From: Acidilutibacter cellobiosedens
GTDB taxonomy: Bacteria > Bacillota > Clostridia > Tissierellales > Acidilutibacteraceae
NCBI RefSeq assembly: GCF_004103715.1
Contig: NZ_CP035282.1
Span: 1,354,673 to 1,418,672, forward strand
Direction of reading: 5' to 3'
DNA length: 64,000 nucleotides
The notes beneath the pieces were generated by a model, which had not been told where the DNA came from, searched no databases, and saw only the letters and a list, made by a program, of their open reading frames with translations. Of this stretch, positions 26,866 through 35,410 are shown in pieces; the first letter of the stretch is position 1; every line of letters starts with the position of its first letter. Both the position numbers and the translations under genes were made by a program.

Positions 26866-29601
26866 ATGGTAATAAGAGAATTAAAGATAAATTCCTTCGG
26901 AAAATTCAAGAATAAGGAAATTGAATTCAAAGATGGTTTCAATCTTGTATATGGAGAAAATGAATCGGGAAAGACTACTGTACATAAATTTATTGAGGGA
27001 ATGTTATTTGGATTTTTTAAGCCTTATTCCAAAAAGAAAATATATACTGCAGACCAGAAAAAGTATATCCCCTGGACGAAAGAAGGCTATAACGGAATTA
27101 TTAAATATTCCTATAATAACAATATGTATAGAGTTGAACGTAACTTTTTAAAGAAACAGGATGAAGTGAAAATATTTGACGATATTACAGGAGAGGATAT
27201 CACTGATTTTTTTGAATATGATCCTGTATTGAGGCAACATATTCCCATACTTCCTGAGATGAATATTAACAGTATCATATATAAAAATACGGTAAGCATA
27301 AGTCAGATGAACAGTAAGATAGAATGCTCCCTGTCGAAGGAAGTAAAGAATAGTTTGATTAATGTAGGAAAAAGTTTAAGTGAAGATATCTCCATTAAAA
27401 AAGTAACGGATTTTTTTAATAATGAAATCGACAATATAGGGACTAAAGAAAGAAAGAAAACTTCTCCTTACGGAAAAGCTGTTGAAGAACTGGATGCCTT
27501 GTATAAGGAAAAAGATAAGACCGTTAAGGAATTGGAAATCGTCAATGATTTTTTGTGGAGGCTTCAGGGAACGGAAGAAGAAATAAAGAGATTAAAAACT
27601 GATAAGGAAAATGCTGAAATAGAGGTAGAAAAGATAAAAAAATTGCAGCTAATAAAAAAGTATAAGGATGCTTCTCTATTAAAGAATAGTATTGAAAATA
27701 TGGAAACACAAATTGAAAAATTGAAGAAATATGAAGATTTAAATTTCGATGAATATGGTGAAATAGTATCTCTGACAGGAGAAGTTTATAACTTTAAAGA
27801 GAAAGTTGATAATTTAAAAAATGAGATAGAAGAAAAAAACATACAGATCAGAGAGGTTGAAAGGAAAATATTAAAATTAAAAGAATTTGAAGATATGGAT
27901 GAAAATAAAATAAAAAACATTGTTTCTTCTCTTCAGGATTTTTATATTAATAATAAAAAACTTAAGGAATTGAATGAAAAAATAAAGGGAAAGGCAGAAC
28001 AGAATATATATAATACAGGTGAATACGAAAATATTTTCGAGGATTTGTATAAATATGAAGAATTGGAAGAAAAAAAGAATAAAATTCTTTATGACCAAGA
28101 TTATTCAAAATCTTTATTTTTAAAAGTCAGGCTGGAGGAAAAGGAAAAACTGATTAAAAAAAGTAATTTATTTTTTATATTACTAATGGTAGCTCTTTTT
28201 TCATTTATCGGAATGGGATTTATAAATAAATTCTTATTTATAGGAATTATACCTATTTTTTTATTTATTATATATATTATATCCCGAAAAAAGGAAATTG
28301 AAGATTATGTTGTCAACTTGAAGGGACAAATAAATGAGATTAATAATAAAGAAGAAAATAAAGAAGGAGAGATCGGGAAAATAGAAAACGAACTGAAGAA
28401 CATATTGAGTAAATATGATCTCAAATCTAAAATTGAACTGAAAAAATTATTAAATTCAAATTATGAAAGAGATTTAAATTTAAAGAGCGAGGAAAAAAGT
28501 TTAAAGGATATTAAAGATGAAATAATTGAATTAAATAATGTTGTAAAAAAGTTACGGGAAGATTGTAATGATTATTTTATTAAATTCAGTTTGGATGAAA
28601 ACTGTTCTTTAAATGATATTAAAAATATTGAAATAAATTATGCGGATTATAGAAATTTACTGGATAAGCATAGAAACTATATGGAAGAAAATAACAAATT
28701 AAAGGGAAAATATAATTTTTCTATAGAAGAAACAGAAAGGGTATCCAAGAACATAAGAAAATTGCTTAACAAGAATAAATGCAGCTCTCTTGAAGAATTT
28801 AAGGAAGGGTTGAATAAGAAAAACGAATATAAAAGTTTAAAAGATAAATTAGAAAATGATAATATACTTTTAAATAATATTTTGAATGAAAATAATTTTG
28901 AGCGGTTAAAAGATCAGGTCGGTTCTTTCAAAGAAGATGTAGACTATTTTCATAATGAAGAAAATAAGGATGACCTTATGGACCGTATTAAGAAATTGGA
29001 TACAAGGATTTCCAAATTATATATTGATAAGACAGTATTTGAATCTAATATAAAGAATGCTTATTCGGGTATAAGACCTTTGGTAGAGATAATTGAGGAC
29101 ATAGAGAGAAAGAAAAATGTTATTGATTATTATGAGAACAAAATTAAGTCTTTAGTCTTAGCAAGGGACACTATAGATAATATTTCAAAGAATATTCATA
29201 AGGAATTTGCTCCTCTTTTAAATGAAAGGATAAGTAGCTTAATCAGGATGATTACTGATGAGAGATATAAAGAAGTTAAGATTAGCGAAAATATGGATGT
29301 TTCTGTAGAAGATCCGGAAACCGGAATGTTAGTAAATATAGAACAATTAAGTGGAGGAACTATGGATCAGCTTTACTTTGCAACTCGATTTGAGATTATG
29401 GATACTATGGAAGAAGAAAAGATACCGTTAATATTAGACGATTCTTTTGTTCAATATGATTATAACAGATTGAAGAATATTTTAAAATTTTTGTCAAAAG
29501 ATGTTTCCGGCAGACAAATAATTCTTTTTACATGTCATATAAGAGAAAGGGAAATATTAGATGAATTAGGTGTTAAATATAATTATATAAACCTTAGTTA
29601 A
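26866..29601 (+). CDS. YhaN-type SMC-like ATPase
   Basis: This 911-aa coiled-coil ATPase has Walker A GENESGKTT at 30-38. Long charged heptad-like stretches (about 185-430 and 490-790) flank two membrane helices near 434-475 (LFFILLMVALFSFIGMG and IGIIPIFLFIIYII). The C-terminal lobe has the signature LSGGTMDQLYF near 827 and Walker B LILDDSFVQYD. Membrane helices within the coiled coil distinguish YhaN from SbcC. The pair is probably involved in DNA end processing near the membrane; that function is inferred from homologs. Confidence 0.85.
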   Translation: MVIRELKINSFGKFKNKEIEFKDGFNLVYGENESGKTTVHKFIEGMLFGFFKPYSKKKIYTADQKKYIPWTKEGYNGIIKYSYNNNMYRVERNFLKKQDEVKIFDDITGEDITDFFEYDPVLRQHIPILPEMNINSIIYKNTVSISQMNSKIECSLSKEVKNSLINVGKSLSEDISIKKVTDFFNNEIDNIGTKERKKTSPYGKAVEELDALYKEKDKTVKELEIVNDFLWRLQGTEEEIKRLKTDKENAEIEVEKIKKLQLIKKYKDASLLKNSIENMETQIEKLKKYEDLNFDEYGEIVSLTGEVYNFKEKVDNLKNEIEEKNIQIREVERKILKLKEFEDMDENKIKNIVSSLQDFYINNKKLKELNEKIKGKAEQNIYNTGEYENIFEDLYKYEELEEKKNKILYDQDYSKSLFLKVRLEEKEKLIKKSNLFFILLMVALFSFIGMGFINKFLFIGIIPIFLFIIYIISRKKEIEDYVVNLKGQINEINNKEENKEGEIGKIENELKNILSKYDLKSKIELKKLLNSNYERDLNLKSEEKSLKDIKDEIIELNNVVKKLREDCNDYFIKFSLDENCSLNDIKNIEINYADYRNLLDKHRNYMEENNKLKGKYNFSIEETERVSKNIRKLLNKNKCSSLEEFKEGLNKKNEYKSLKDKLENDNILLNNILNENNFERLKDQVGSFKEDVDYFHNEENKDDLMDRIKKLDTRISKLYIDKTVFESNIKNAYSGIRPLVEIIEDIERKKNVIDYYENKIKSLVLARDTIDNISKNIHKEFAPLLNERISSLIRMITDERYKEVKISENMDVSVEDPETGMLVNIEQLSGGTMDQLYFATRFEIMDTMEEEKIPLILDDSFVQYDYNRLKNILKFLSKDVSGRQIILFTCHIREREILDELGVKYNYINLS

Positions 29602-29687
29602 AGTAATACTTTAACTAAAACAAAACTGTATATTAAGCCATATTATACTTAAAGTTAATCTTTAACTTTAAACCGAGAGGTGATGTA

Positions 29688-30371
29688 ATGATTTATGGGA
29701 TAGGTGATTTACATTTAGACAATACAAAGACAAAACCCATGGATATATTCGGAAGTTTATGGATAAATCATGAAGAAAAAATATTCTCAAATTGGAAAAA
29801 AGTAGTAAGCAATGAGGATGTAGTTTTAATTCCCGGGGATATTTCTTGGGCAATGAACATAGAAGAGGCTTATTTTGATTTAAAAAAGATAGATTTACTT
29901 CCGGGCAAAAAGGTAATAACTAAAGGGAATCATGATTATTGGTGGGAAAGTAAAAGAAAATTGAAATCCTTGGAATTGAAAAGCATCTTTTTCCTTCAAA
30001 ACGAAAGTTTTGATTTTAACAAAGTTTCCATATCCGGAACAAGAGGATGGATTTCAAAGGATTCGGAAGGGTTCGATTCCCATGATGAAAAAATTTTTTC
30101 CAGGGAATTAAATAGGTTAAATCTTTCTCTTTCTCAGAAAAAAGAAAATATTGACAAGAGAATTGTAATGCTTCATTATCCTCCTTTCAATATGGATTTA
30201 ACTCCTAACGAATTTGTCAGTCTCATGAAAGAAAAAAAAGTGGATTTATGCATATATGGCCATCTTCACGGAGAAGGACACAGATATGTTGTTGAAGGAT
30301 TAATTGAGGGTATAGAGTTTCTATGTGTTTCAAGTGATTATTTGAATTTTTGTCCCAAGAAATTAATGTAA
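29688..30371 (+). CDS. Metallophosphoesterase
   Basis: This 227-aa calcineurin-like phosphoesterase has all the metal motifs visible: IGDLHLD, PGDISWAMN, KGNHDYWW, MLHYPPF and GHLHGEGH. No signal peptide is present. Substrates of this bacterial group (predicted phosphohydrolases) are undefined. GAGAGGTG precedes the ATG, and the next gene starts 20 bases after its stop. Confidence 0.9.
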   Translation: MIYGIGDLHLDNTKTKPMDIFGSLWINHEEKIFSNWKKVVSNEDVVLIPGDISWAMNIEEAYFDLKKIDLLPGKKVITKGNHDYWWESKRKLKSLELKSIFFLQNESFDFNKVSISGTRGWISKDSEGFDSHDEKIFSRELNRLNLSLSQKKENIDKRIVMLHYPPFNMDLTPNEFVSLMKEKKVDLCIYGHLHGEGHRYVVEGLIEGIEFLCVSSDYLNFCPKKLM

Positions 30372-30390
30372 TTAAATAGGAGGAACATTT

Positions 30391-30939
30391 ATGAGTAAGG
30401 AATTAGAAGTAAAAATATTAGATATAGATTCAAAGAAAATGGAGGAAAAACTCAAAAATATTGGAGCAAAATTGATAAAAAAAGAATACCAGATTAATAT
30501 AATAATTGATGGAAAAGACAATTATATTCAACAAAAATTAAACAGTTATTTAAGAATCAGAGAAACTCAAGATTTAATGTCCAATAAGGTAAAAGATACC
30601 TTTACTTTAAAACAAAATATTTCTAAAGATGGGATAAGAGAAAATATTGAAACCGATGTAGACATCGATAATAAGGAAAAACTTATATATATACTAAAAA
30701 CTTTAGGGCTTAATGTAATACATGAAGGAAAGAAAAAAAGAATTTCTTATATGTATGGGAAAGTCAGATTCGATATAGATACGTGGGATAAAGACACATA
30801 TCCTTATCCTTATATGGAAATAGAAGTTGAGAAGAAAGAAGATTTGAAAAAAATATTAGAACTATTGGGAATAGATAGAAATAAGATAAGCACAAAATCG
30901 ATTGCTGAATTAAGGGAGGATTTAAGGATTAATTTGTAA
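30391..30939 (+). CDS. CYTH domain protein (class IV adenylate cyclase / triphosphatase)
   Basis: This 182-aa CYTH tunnel-fold protein starts with the hallmark E4-x-E6-x-K8 (KELEVKI). It contains SYLRIRET, FTLKQN, KKRISY and FDIDTW, and MEIEVE near the C-terminus; these alternating acidic and basic residues line the triphosphate tunnel. Family members make cAMP or hydrolyse thiamine triphosphate or inorganic triphosphate. In clostridia the triphosphatase activity is more likely, but sequence does not decide. AGGAGG lies upstream. Confidence 0.85.
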   Translation: MSKELEVKILDIDSKKMEEKLKNIGAKLIKKEYQINIIIDGKDNYIQQKLNSYLRIRETQDLMSNKVKDTFTLKQNISKDGIRENIETDVDIDNKEKLIYILKTLGLNVIHEGKKKRISYMYGKVRFDIDTWDKDTYPYPYMEIEVEKKEDLKKILELLGIDRNKISTKSIAELREDLRINL

Positions 30940-31000
30940 CCAAAATTTTTTTTAGGCATAGAATAAGTATTATAGGTTTATACATAAAGGGGGGATTGTG

Positions 31001-31213
31001 ATGTTTAGCGATCTGTTTAAAGGAGGAAACAACAATTTTATATTGCTCTTTCTGTTTATAATACTTATTTTTGGATTTTCTGGTTCATTCGGTTTGAATA
31101 CGGATTCTGAAGGAGGAGGAATATTAGGAAATATATTAGGAAATATATTAGGCGGAATTGATGAGACATGGATATTTTTAATCTTCTTAATAATTCTTTT
31201 CTGTAATTTTTAG
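31001..31213 (+). CDS. Small hydrophobic protein with ILGN repeats
   Basis: This 70-aa protein has two membrane segments (about 13-30 and 54-69). The loop contains a short tandem repeat (ILGNILGNILGG), visible in DNA as repeated GGAAATATATTA. A very strong AAAGGGGGG site lies 5-11 bases before the ATG (a GTG one codon earlier is also possible). It resembles small hydrophobic spore- or membrane-associated peptides of Firmicutes, but I do not recognise a family. Confidence 0.6.
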   Translation: MFSDLFKGGNNNFILLFLFIILIFGFSGSFGLNTDSEGGGILGNILGNILGGIDETWIFLIFLIILFCNF

Positions 31214-31222
31214 CAATTTGTC

Positions 31223-31279
31223 TTTACAAAAGAGACATATTATAGTATGATAATTATGGTGATAATGATAATCAATATT
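31223..31279 (+). promoter_or_regulatory. Promoter with Fur box upstream of flavodoxin
   Basis: TTTACA (31223-31228), a 17-base spacer and TATGAT (31246-31251) are followed directly by GATAATGATAATCAATATT (31261-31279). This matches the Fur box consensus of three GATAAT-type hexamers at 15-16 of 19 positions, with a further GATAAT at 31249. The operator covers the expected start of transcription, so iron-replete repression of flavodoxin is predicted. Confidence 0.65.
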
Positions 31280-31305
31280 ATAATATGAAAGGAAGCGATT
31301 TATAA

Positions 31306-31734
31306 ATGAAAAAATTAAGTATAATATATTGGAGCGGTACGGGGAATACAGAAGAGATGGCAAATATTATATATGAGAGTGCGAAAGAACAAGGAGCCGA
31401 AGTTATACTTAAGTTTGTAAATGAGGCAGCTTTAGAAGATATATCAGAATCCGATGTAACGGCTTTAGGGTGTCCTGCCATGGGAGATGAAGTATTGGAA
31501 GAAAGCGAAATGGAACCATTTATAGAATCCATTGAAGATAAAATCAGCGGTAAGAAATTAGCTTTATTTGGTTCTTATGGATGGGGAGACGGAAAATGGA
31601 TGATAGATTGGGAAGAAAGAATGAGTTCCAAGGGAGCTAATATAATACATGATGCCTTAATAATTAATGGAAAACCGGAATCTGATGAAGATACAAATCT
31701 TTGCAGAGAATTTGGAAAATCATTAGTTAAGTAA
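31306..31734 (+). CDS. Short-chain flavodoxin
   Basis: This 142-aa electron carrier binds FMN through the P-loop YWSGTGNTEEMA near the N-terminus. The 50s loop (GCPAMGDEVLEE) and GSYGWGDGKWM are typical of clostridial flavodoxins. It replaces ferredoxin under iron limitation, which fits the Fur box directly upstream. The AAAGGAAG ribosome site is at normal spacing, and the length is normal. Confidence 0.93.
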   Translation: MKKLSIIYWSGTGNTEEMANIIYESAKEQGAEVILKFVNEAALEDISESDVTALGCPAMGDEVLEESEMEPFIESIEDKISGKKLALFGSYGWGDGKWMIDWEERMSSKGANIIHDALIINGKPESDEDTNLCREFGKSLVK

Positions 31735-31775
31735 AGCCATTTTTATTAATGATAATTTTAATAAACCCCTTATAC

Positions 31776-31811
31776 CAACATCAGAATTTTAATTATTCTG
31801 ATGTTGTTTTA
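31776..31811. terminator. Bidirectional terminator
   Basis: An 11-bp stem (arms about 31776-31786 and 31796-31806) with A- and T-rich flanks lies between flavodoxin and the convergent DUF378 gene. Confidence 0.8.
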
Positions 31812-31817
31812 TTTGTA

Positions 31818-32015
31818 TTATTTAATTTTTTCTCTGTTTCTCAATAGAAATTTTATACAGTACAGCCCTGATAAACCTATTAATCCATATATTAATCGGC
31901 TCAATATATTGGAAGAACCTCCAAATATGGTAGCTATAAAGTCAAACCTGAATATTGCTATGATACCCCAATTTATAGCACCAATTATTACTAATATTAG
32001 AGCAAATGCATCCAT
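31818..32015 (-). CDS. DUF378 family small membrane protein
   Basis: This 65-aa protein has two membrane helices. IGAINWGIIAIFRFDFIATIFG, LSRLIYGLIGLSGLY and a basic tail follow the DUF378 (YuzA-like) pattern. Its function is unknown. The ATG has AAAGGGAGG upstream on the minus strand, confirming that it is a real gene. Confidence 0.88.
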   Translation of the reverse strand: MDAFALILVIIGAINWGIIAIFRFDFIATIFGGSSNILSRLIYGLIGLSGLYCIKFLLRNREKIK

Positions 32016-32197
32016 AAAATACCTCCCTTTAAAGTTTATTGTTTATATTATTGCAATATATTAAGATTAGTATTCTTAGTAACAGACAAAAATATTTATT
32101 ATAATTTTTGTTCTTAATAAATAAGGATTTTTTACATATTTTATTGGAATAATAATAATAACTATCTATCAATAAATAAAAGAGGAAGGTGACAATA

Positions 32198-33544
32198 TTG
32201 AAATATAATCAGAGATGGTCTTTGATTTTTATTTTTTTAATGATTCTTACCGGATGCAATTCAAATATTTCGGAAAAACCCAATACGGATAAAGGAACAG
32301 AAAAAGAAAATCCCGAAGAGGGTTATTATAATTTTGTTGAGAGAGATATAAATTCGATTAGCATTAATGAAGAAAATAAAATTACCGATAAAATGAGTAA
32401 GAGCAATAGAAAAATTTTATCTATGGCGGATTCCAAGAACTTAAATACAAACAATAATTTTGTTCTTTTAAGAACTTTTAATACTCAACTGCCCCAAGGA
32501 TTAGCGTTGAATTTAAGTTATAAAAAACACTTAATGCCCTATGATTATTTTTTAACTACCAAAGATAATGTGAAAGTATATAATATGCCTTCTGTTGATG
32601 GAAATGTAGTGGGAGAATTTAATAGTTTGGAAAAAATAAATCTGTTAAGTGAGGTTAAGGGCGAATATATAGAGAGCACAAAATCTCAAAAATGGTATGC
32701 AGTGACATGGGAAGATAATGATTTGGGTATTTTGTACGGTTTTGTTCCTAATGGTTCGGGAGAGATAAGGAGTTTTAAATTTGATACCATGTTTTCAAAT
32801 TTAAAAAAATTAGAGGATGAATTAAATAAAGGAAAATATGGATATATTTCTAATTATCGCGATGCTAACGGTTCGCCTCCCCTTATAAATAACAAAGGAA
32901 TCGACAAATATGGAGTTCAGGCTTATCAAAGTGCTCCCGCATATTCTGATTTAAACAATAAAAAAGAATTCAGATATTTTCCCGATGGAATGATAGTATT
33001 TGTTCAAGGAGATGTTAAAGGGTACTACAAGGTTAAGGCTTTAGGATATGAAGGGACGTATTGGATTCCCAAAGAGTATGTATCCTTTGATAACAATATT
33101 GATAAACTTACCAAAGCGGTGGTTGTTGATGTAACCAATCAAAACCAAGCAGTATTTGAAAAAATATCGGGAAGCTGGAATATGGTTTCTTATAATTTGG
33201 CAACTACGGGAGTAAGAAGTGAAAAGATGTTTGAAACTCCTATAGGAAATTTTAAAGTCCAAGAAAAGAAGGACAAATTTGAGTATTTAAATGATGCCAC
33301 CGGAGAAATAGCGGGATATGCTCCTTATGCCATAAGATTCAGTCAAGGGGGATATATTCATGGAATTCCTGTAGAATATGTAAAAAAAGACGGAGAAAAA
33401 ATCGATCCGGGTATGAAGGAGGAATTAGCTACCTTGGGAACATTTCCGAGATCCCATAAATGTGTGAGGAATTATACAAGCCACGCTAAATTTTTATATA
33501 ACTGGGTAAGTCCAAATGATACGTCAGTAATAGTATTTAAATAA
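32198..33544 (+). CDS. Lipoprotein with L,D-transpeptidase (YkuD) domain
   Basis: This 448-aa protein has a signal peptide ending in a lipobox (ILTGC, lipidated C20). A central region (about 110-300) looks like two SH3-like wall-binding modules. The C-terminal YkuD domain has HGIP and the catalytic block SHKCVRN with C422; the usual Gly before the Cys is Lys. It would form 3-3 peptidoglycan cross-links outside the membrane. The start is TTG 32198, 8 bases after AGGAAGG; a GTG at 32189 lies inside that ribosome site and is rejected. Confidence 0.85.
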   Translation: MKYNQRWSLIFIFLMILTGCNSNISEKPNTDKGTEKENPEEGYYNFVERDINSISINEENKITDKMSKSNRKILSMADSKNLNTNNNFVLLRTFNTQLPQGLALNLSYKKHLMPYDYFLTTKDNVKVYNMPSVDGNVVGEFNSLEKINLLSEVKGEYIESTKSQKWYAVTWEDNDLGILYGFVPNGSGEIRSFKFDTMFSNLKKLEDELNKGKYGYISNYRDANGSPPLINNKGIDKYGVQAYQSAPAYSDLNNKKEFRYFPDGMIVFVQGDVKGYYKVKALGYEGTYWIPKEYVSFDNNIDKLTKAVVVDVTNQNQAVFEKISGSWNMVSYNLATTGVRSEKMFETPIGNFKVQEKKDKFEYLNDATGEIAGYAPYAIRFSQGGYIHGIPVEYVKKDGEKIDPGMKEELATLGTFPRSHKCVRNYTSHAKFLYNWVSPNDTSVIVFK

Positions 33545-33615
33545 ATATTTTGAGAATAAAATACAGTTGTGATATTATAAAAATAAGGAAAAAAGAGAGA
33601 ATAGGGGGTAATATT

Positions 33616-35223
33616 TTGAAAAATAGTAAAATTTTATTGCTGGAAATTGTGAAAATAGCAACTGTAATAGGTTTTATGGTTTTATTCGGGAAAGAGGGCA
33701 ACTGGATATATGTTGCAGGAGCAATTATAATTATTGTATTTGATTTAATAATTAAAAGATTATTTAAGAGTTCAAAACAGGTTGATGAATTAAAAACCGG
33801 TATTAAAGAAGTAGCTGAAGGAAATTTATCTAAAAAGTTCAGTGCTAAAGATGTGGAATTCAAGGAAATAGCGGATAACCTAAATAAAATTATGCAGGAT
33901 TATCGATCAGCTTTGGCACAAATACTTTATAATTCGGAACAGACTTCTAATGTAACAAAAAAATTAGCTTCTGCAACGGAAGATACCAATAAGGCTTTGG
34001 AAGACATCGCGAAATCCGTAGAACACATGGTGGGAGGGGCTTCCCAACAAGAAAATATGATCGAGTCTGTAATTAAAGAGACAAAAAATTTAGAAGAGAT
34101 TTCAAATGATACATCTAATGAAAATGTCAAAATTCATGAGCAGTGGGAAAAGACCAATAAGGATTTTGATGAAAGCAAACATAATTTGGAGGATTTAGCT
34201 GACGGAATGGTCAGCAGGACTTCCAATAATAGAAATGTATTGGACAAAGCAAAAGAAATGTCCCAAAATATTAAAGAAATAAATAACATAGTAGGGTTGG
34301 TAAGAGGAATTTCAGAACAAACAAATATGCTTGCATTAAATGCGGCTATTGAAGCTGCCAGAGCAGGTGAATATGGGAAAGGTTTTTCAGTGGTAGCAGA
34401 TGAAGTCAGAAAATTAGCAGAGGAAACAAAGAAGGCCACAGATAATATAGACAACATGATAATGAAGTTTGGAAATGAAATAAGCTTTTTTCTAAATAAT
34501 TTGGAAGAAAGCATTAATAAAGAATTATTGGATACGGAAAAAGTCCAAAGTACTAAGTCCTCTTTTGAAAAAATGACTAAATCTTTGTCAGAGGTTGATA
34601 TTGTTATAAATAATACCAAAAATAAGATGGAGACTCAGAAAGATGTTCTTAAAAAAGTATTGGATAGCTTAACGGAAGTATTTCAGATATCTCAGGAAAC
34701 GGCAGCCGGTACTGAGGAAATTTCCGCTTCTGTTGAAGAACAAAGTGCCATAATGGCGGAGATTTCTCGTGATGCAAGTGCCTTGGATTCAAGAAATGAA
34801 GAATCGAAGAATATATTGCAATCCAGTTCGAAAATCAAGATTGAAAAAAATAAATTAGATAACATTATAAATAATAACAAAAAAATAATAACTGAGTTGG
34901 CCGGCAGAGATGAAATAAGGCAGGTTAAAGATAATTGCAAAGGTGTGTTTAAAGAATTTTTAAAGAAATATCCCGGCATCGATGCCATATACTTTTATGA
35001 TATAAATGGAAAATTGCTTGCAGACAGTGAGGAAGGAATGGATTATATAGATCCTTCAGACAGGCCTTGGTTTCAAGAAGCCATTAAAGGAGAAGTTTAT
35101 GTTTCCGATCTTTACCTGGGCATAGATTGTAAGAAGGTAATAGTTACAGCTTCATCTCCTGTTTATAATCTACAGAACGAAATTGTAGGAATAATAGGTC
35201 TTGACTCCATAATAGAAAGTTAA
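33616..35223 (+). CDS. Methyl-accepting chemotaxis protein with C-terminal Cache-like domain
   Basis: This 535-aa protein has two N-terminal membrane helices (about 5-23 and 29-48) with almost no outside loop, then a HAMP-like stretch ([15 protein letters not shown]). The MCP signalling hairpin has the conserved tip [21 protein letters not shown], with flanking methylation helices. From about 430 ([20 protein letters not shown]) to the end is a PDC/Cache-like sensor ([44 protein letters not shown]). A Cache domain on the cytoplasmic C-terminal side is unusual. The start is TTG 33616, after AGGGGG. Confidence 0.85.
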   Translation: MKNSKILLLEIVKIATVIGFMVLFGKEGNWIYVAGAIIIIVFDLIIKRLFKSSKQVDELKTGIKEVAEGNLSKKFSAKDVEFKEIADNLNKIMQDYRSALAQILYNSEQTSNVTKKLASATEDTNKALEDIAKSVEHMVGGASQQENMIESVIKETKNLEEISNDTSNENVKIHEQWEKTNKDFDESKHNLEDLADGMVSRTSNNRNVLDKAKEMSQNIKEINNIVGLVRGISEQTNMLALNAAIEAARAGEYGKGFSVVADEVRKLAEETKKATDNIDNMIMKFGNEISFFLNNLEESINKELLDTEKVQSTKSSFEKMTKSLSEVDIVINNTKNKMETQKDVLKKVLDSLTEVFQISQETAAGTEEISASVEEQSAIMAEISRDASALDSRNEESKNILQSSSKIKIEKNKLDNIINNNKKIITELAGRDEIRQVKDNCKGVFKEFLKKYPGIDAIYFYDINGKLLADSEEGMDYIDPSDRPWFQEAIKGEVYVSDLYLGIDCKKVIVTASSPVYNLQNEIVGIIGLDSIIES

Positions 35224-35260
35224 AACAGACTAATATAAAATATATAAATTTAAAGTTGAT

Positions 35261-35305
35261 AAAAAGTCTTCTGTTTAATATCTGAATAGAGGACTTTTTG
35301 TTTTT
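35261..35305 (+). terminator. Terminator after the MCP gene
   Basis: A 12-bp stem with one wobble pair (35261-35272 with 35288-35299) is followed by TTTTTTGTTTTTT-like sequence. Confidence 0.8.
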
Positions 35306-35410
35306 TAAAAAGTTTTTAAAAATTATTAAAAAAGTTTTTAAATAGTATGGCATATTTATATAAATGTGCTATAATATATATTATAAATGCTAAGGGAGGT
35401 ATTAAGATCC

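Noticed and set aside
31110-31160. Short direct repeats that could suggest a CRISPR-like array
   Set aside because: Units are about 15 bases with no spacers and lie inside a translated small gene; no cas genes or arrays were seen in the window.
34134-34988. Long minus-strand reading frames opposite the MCP gene
   Set aside because: Shadows created by the codon bias of the real gene; no ribosome sites.
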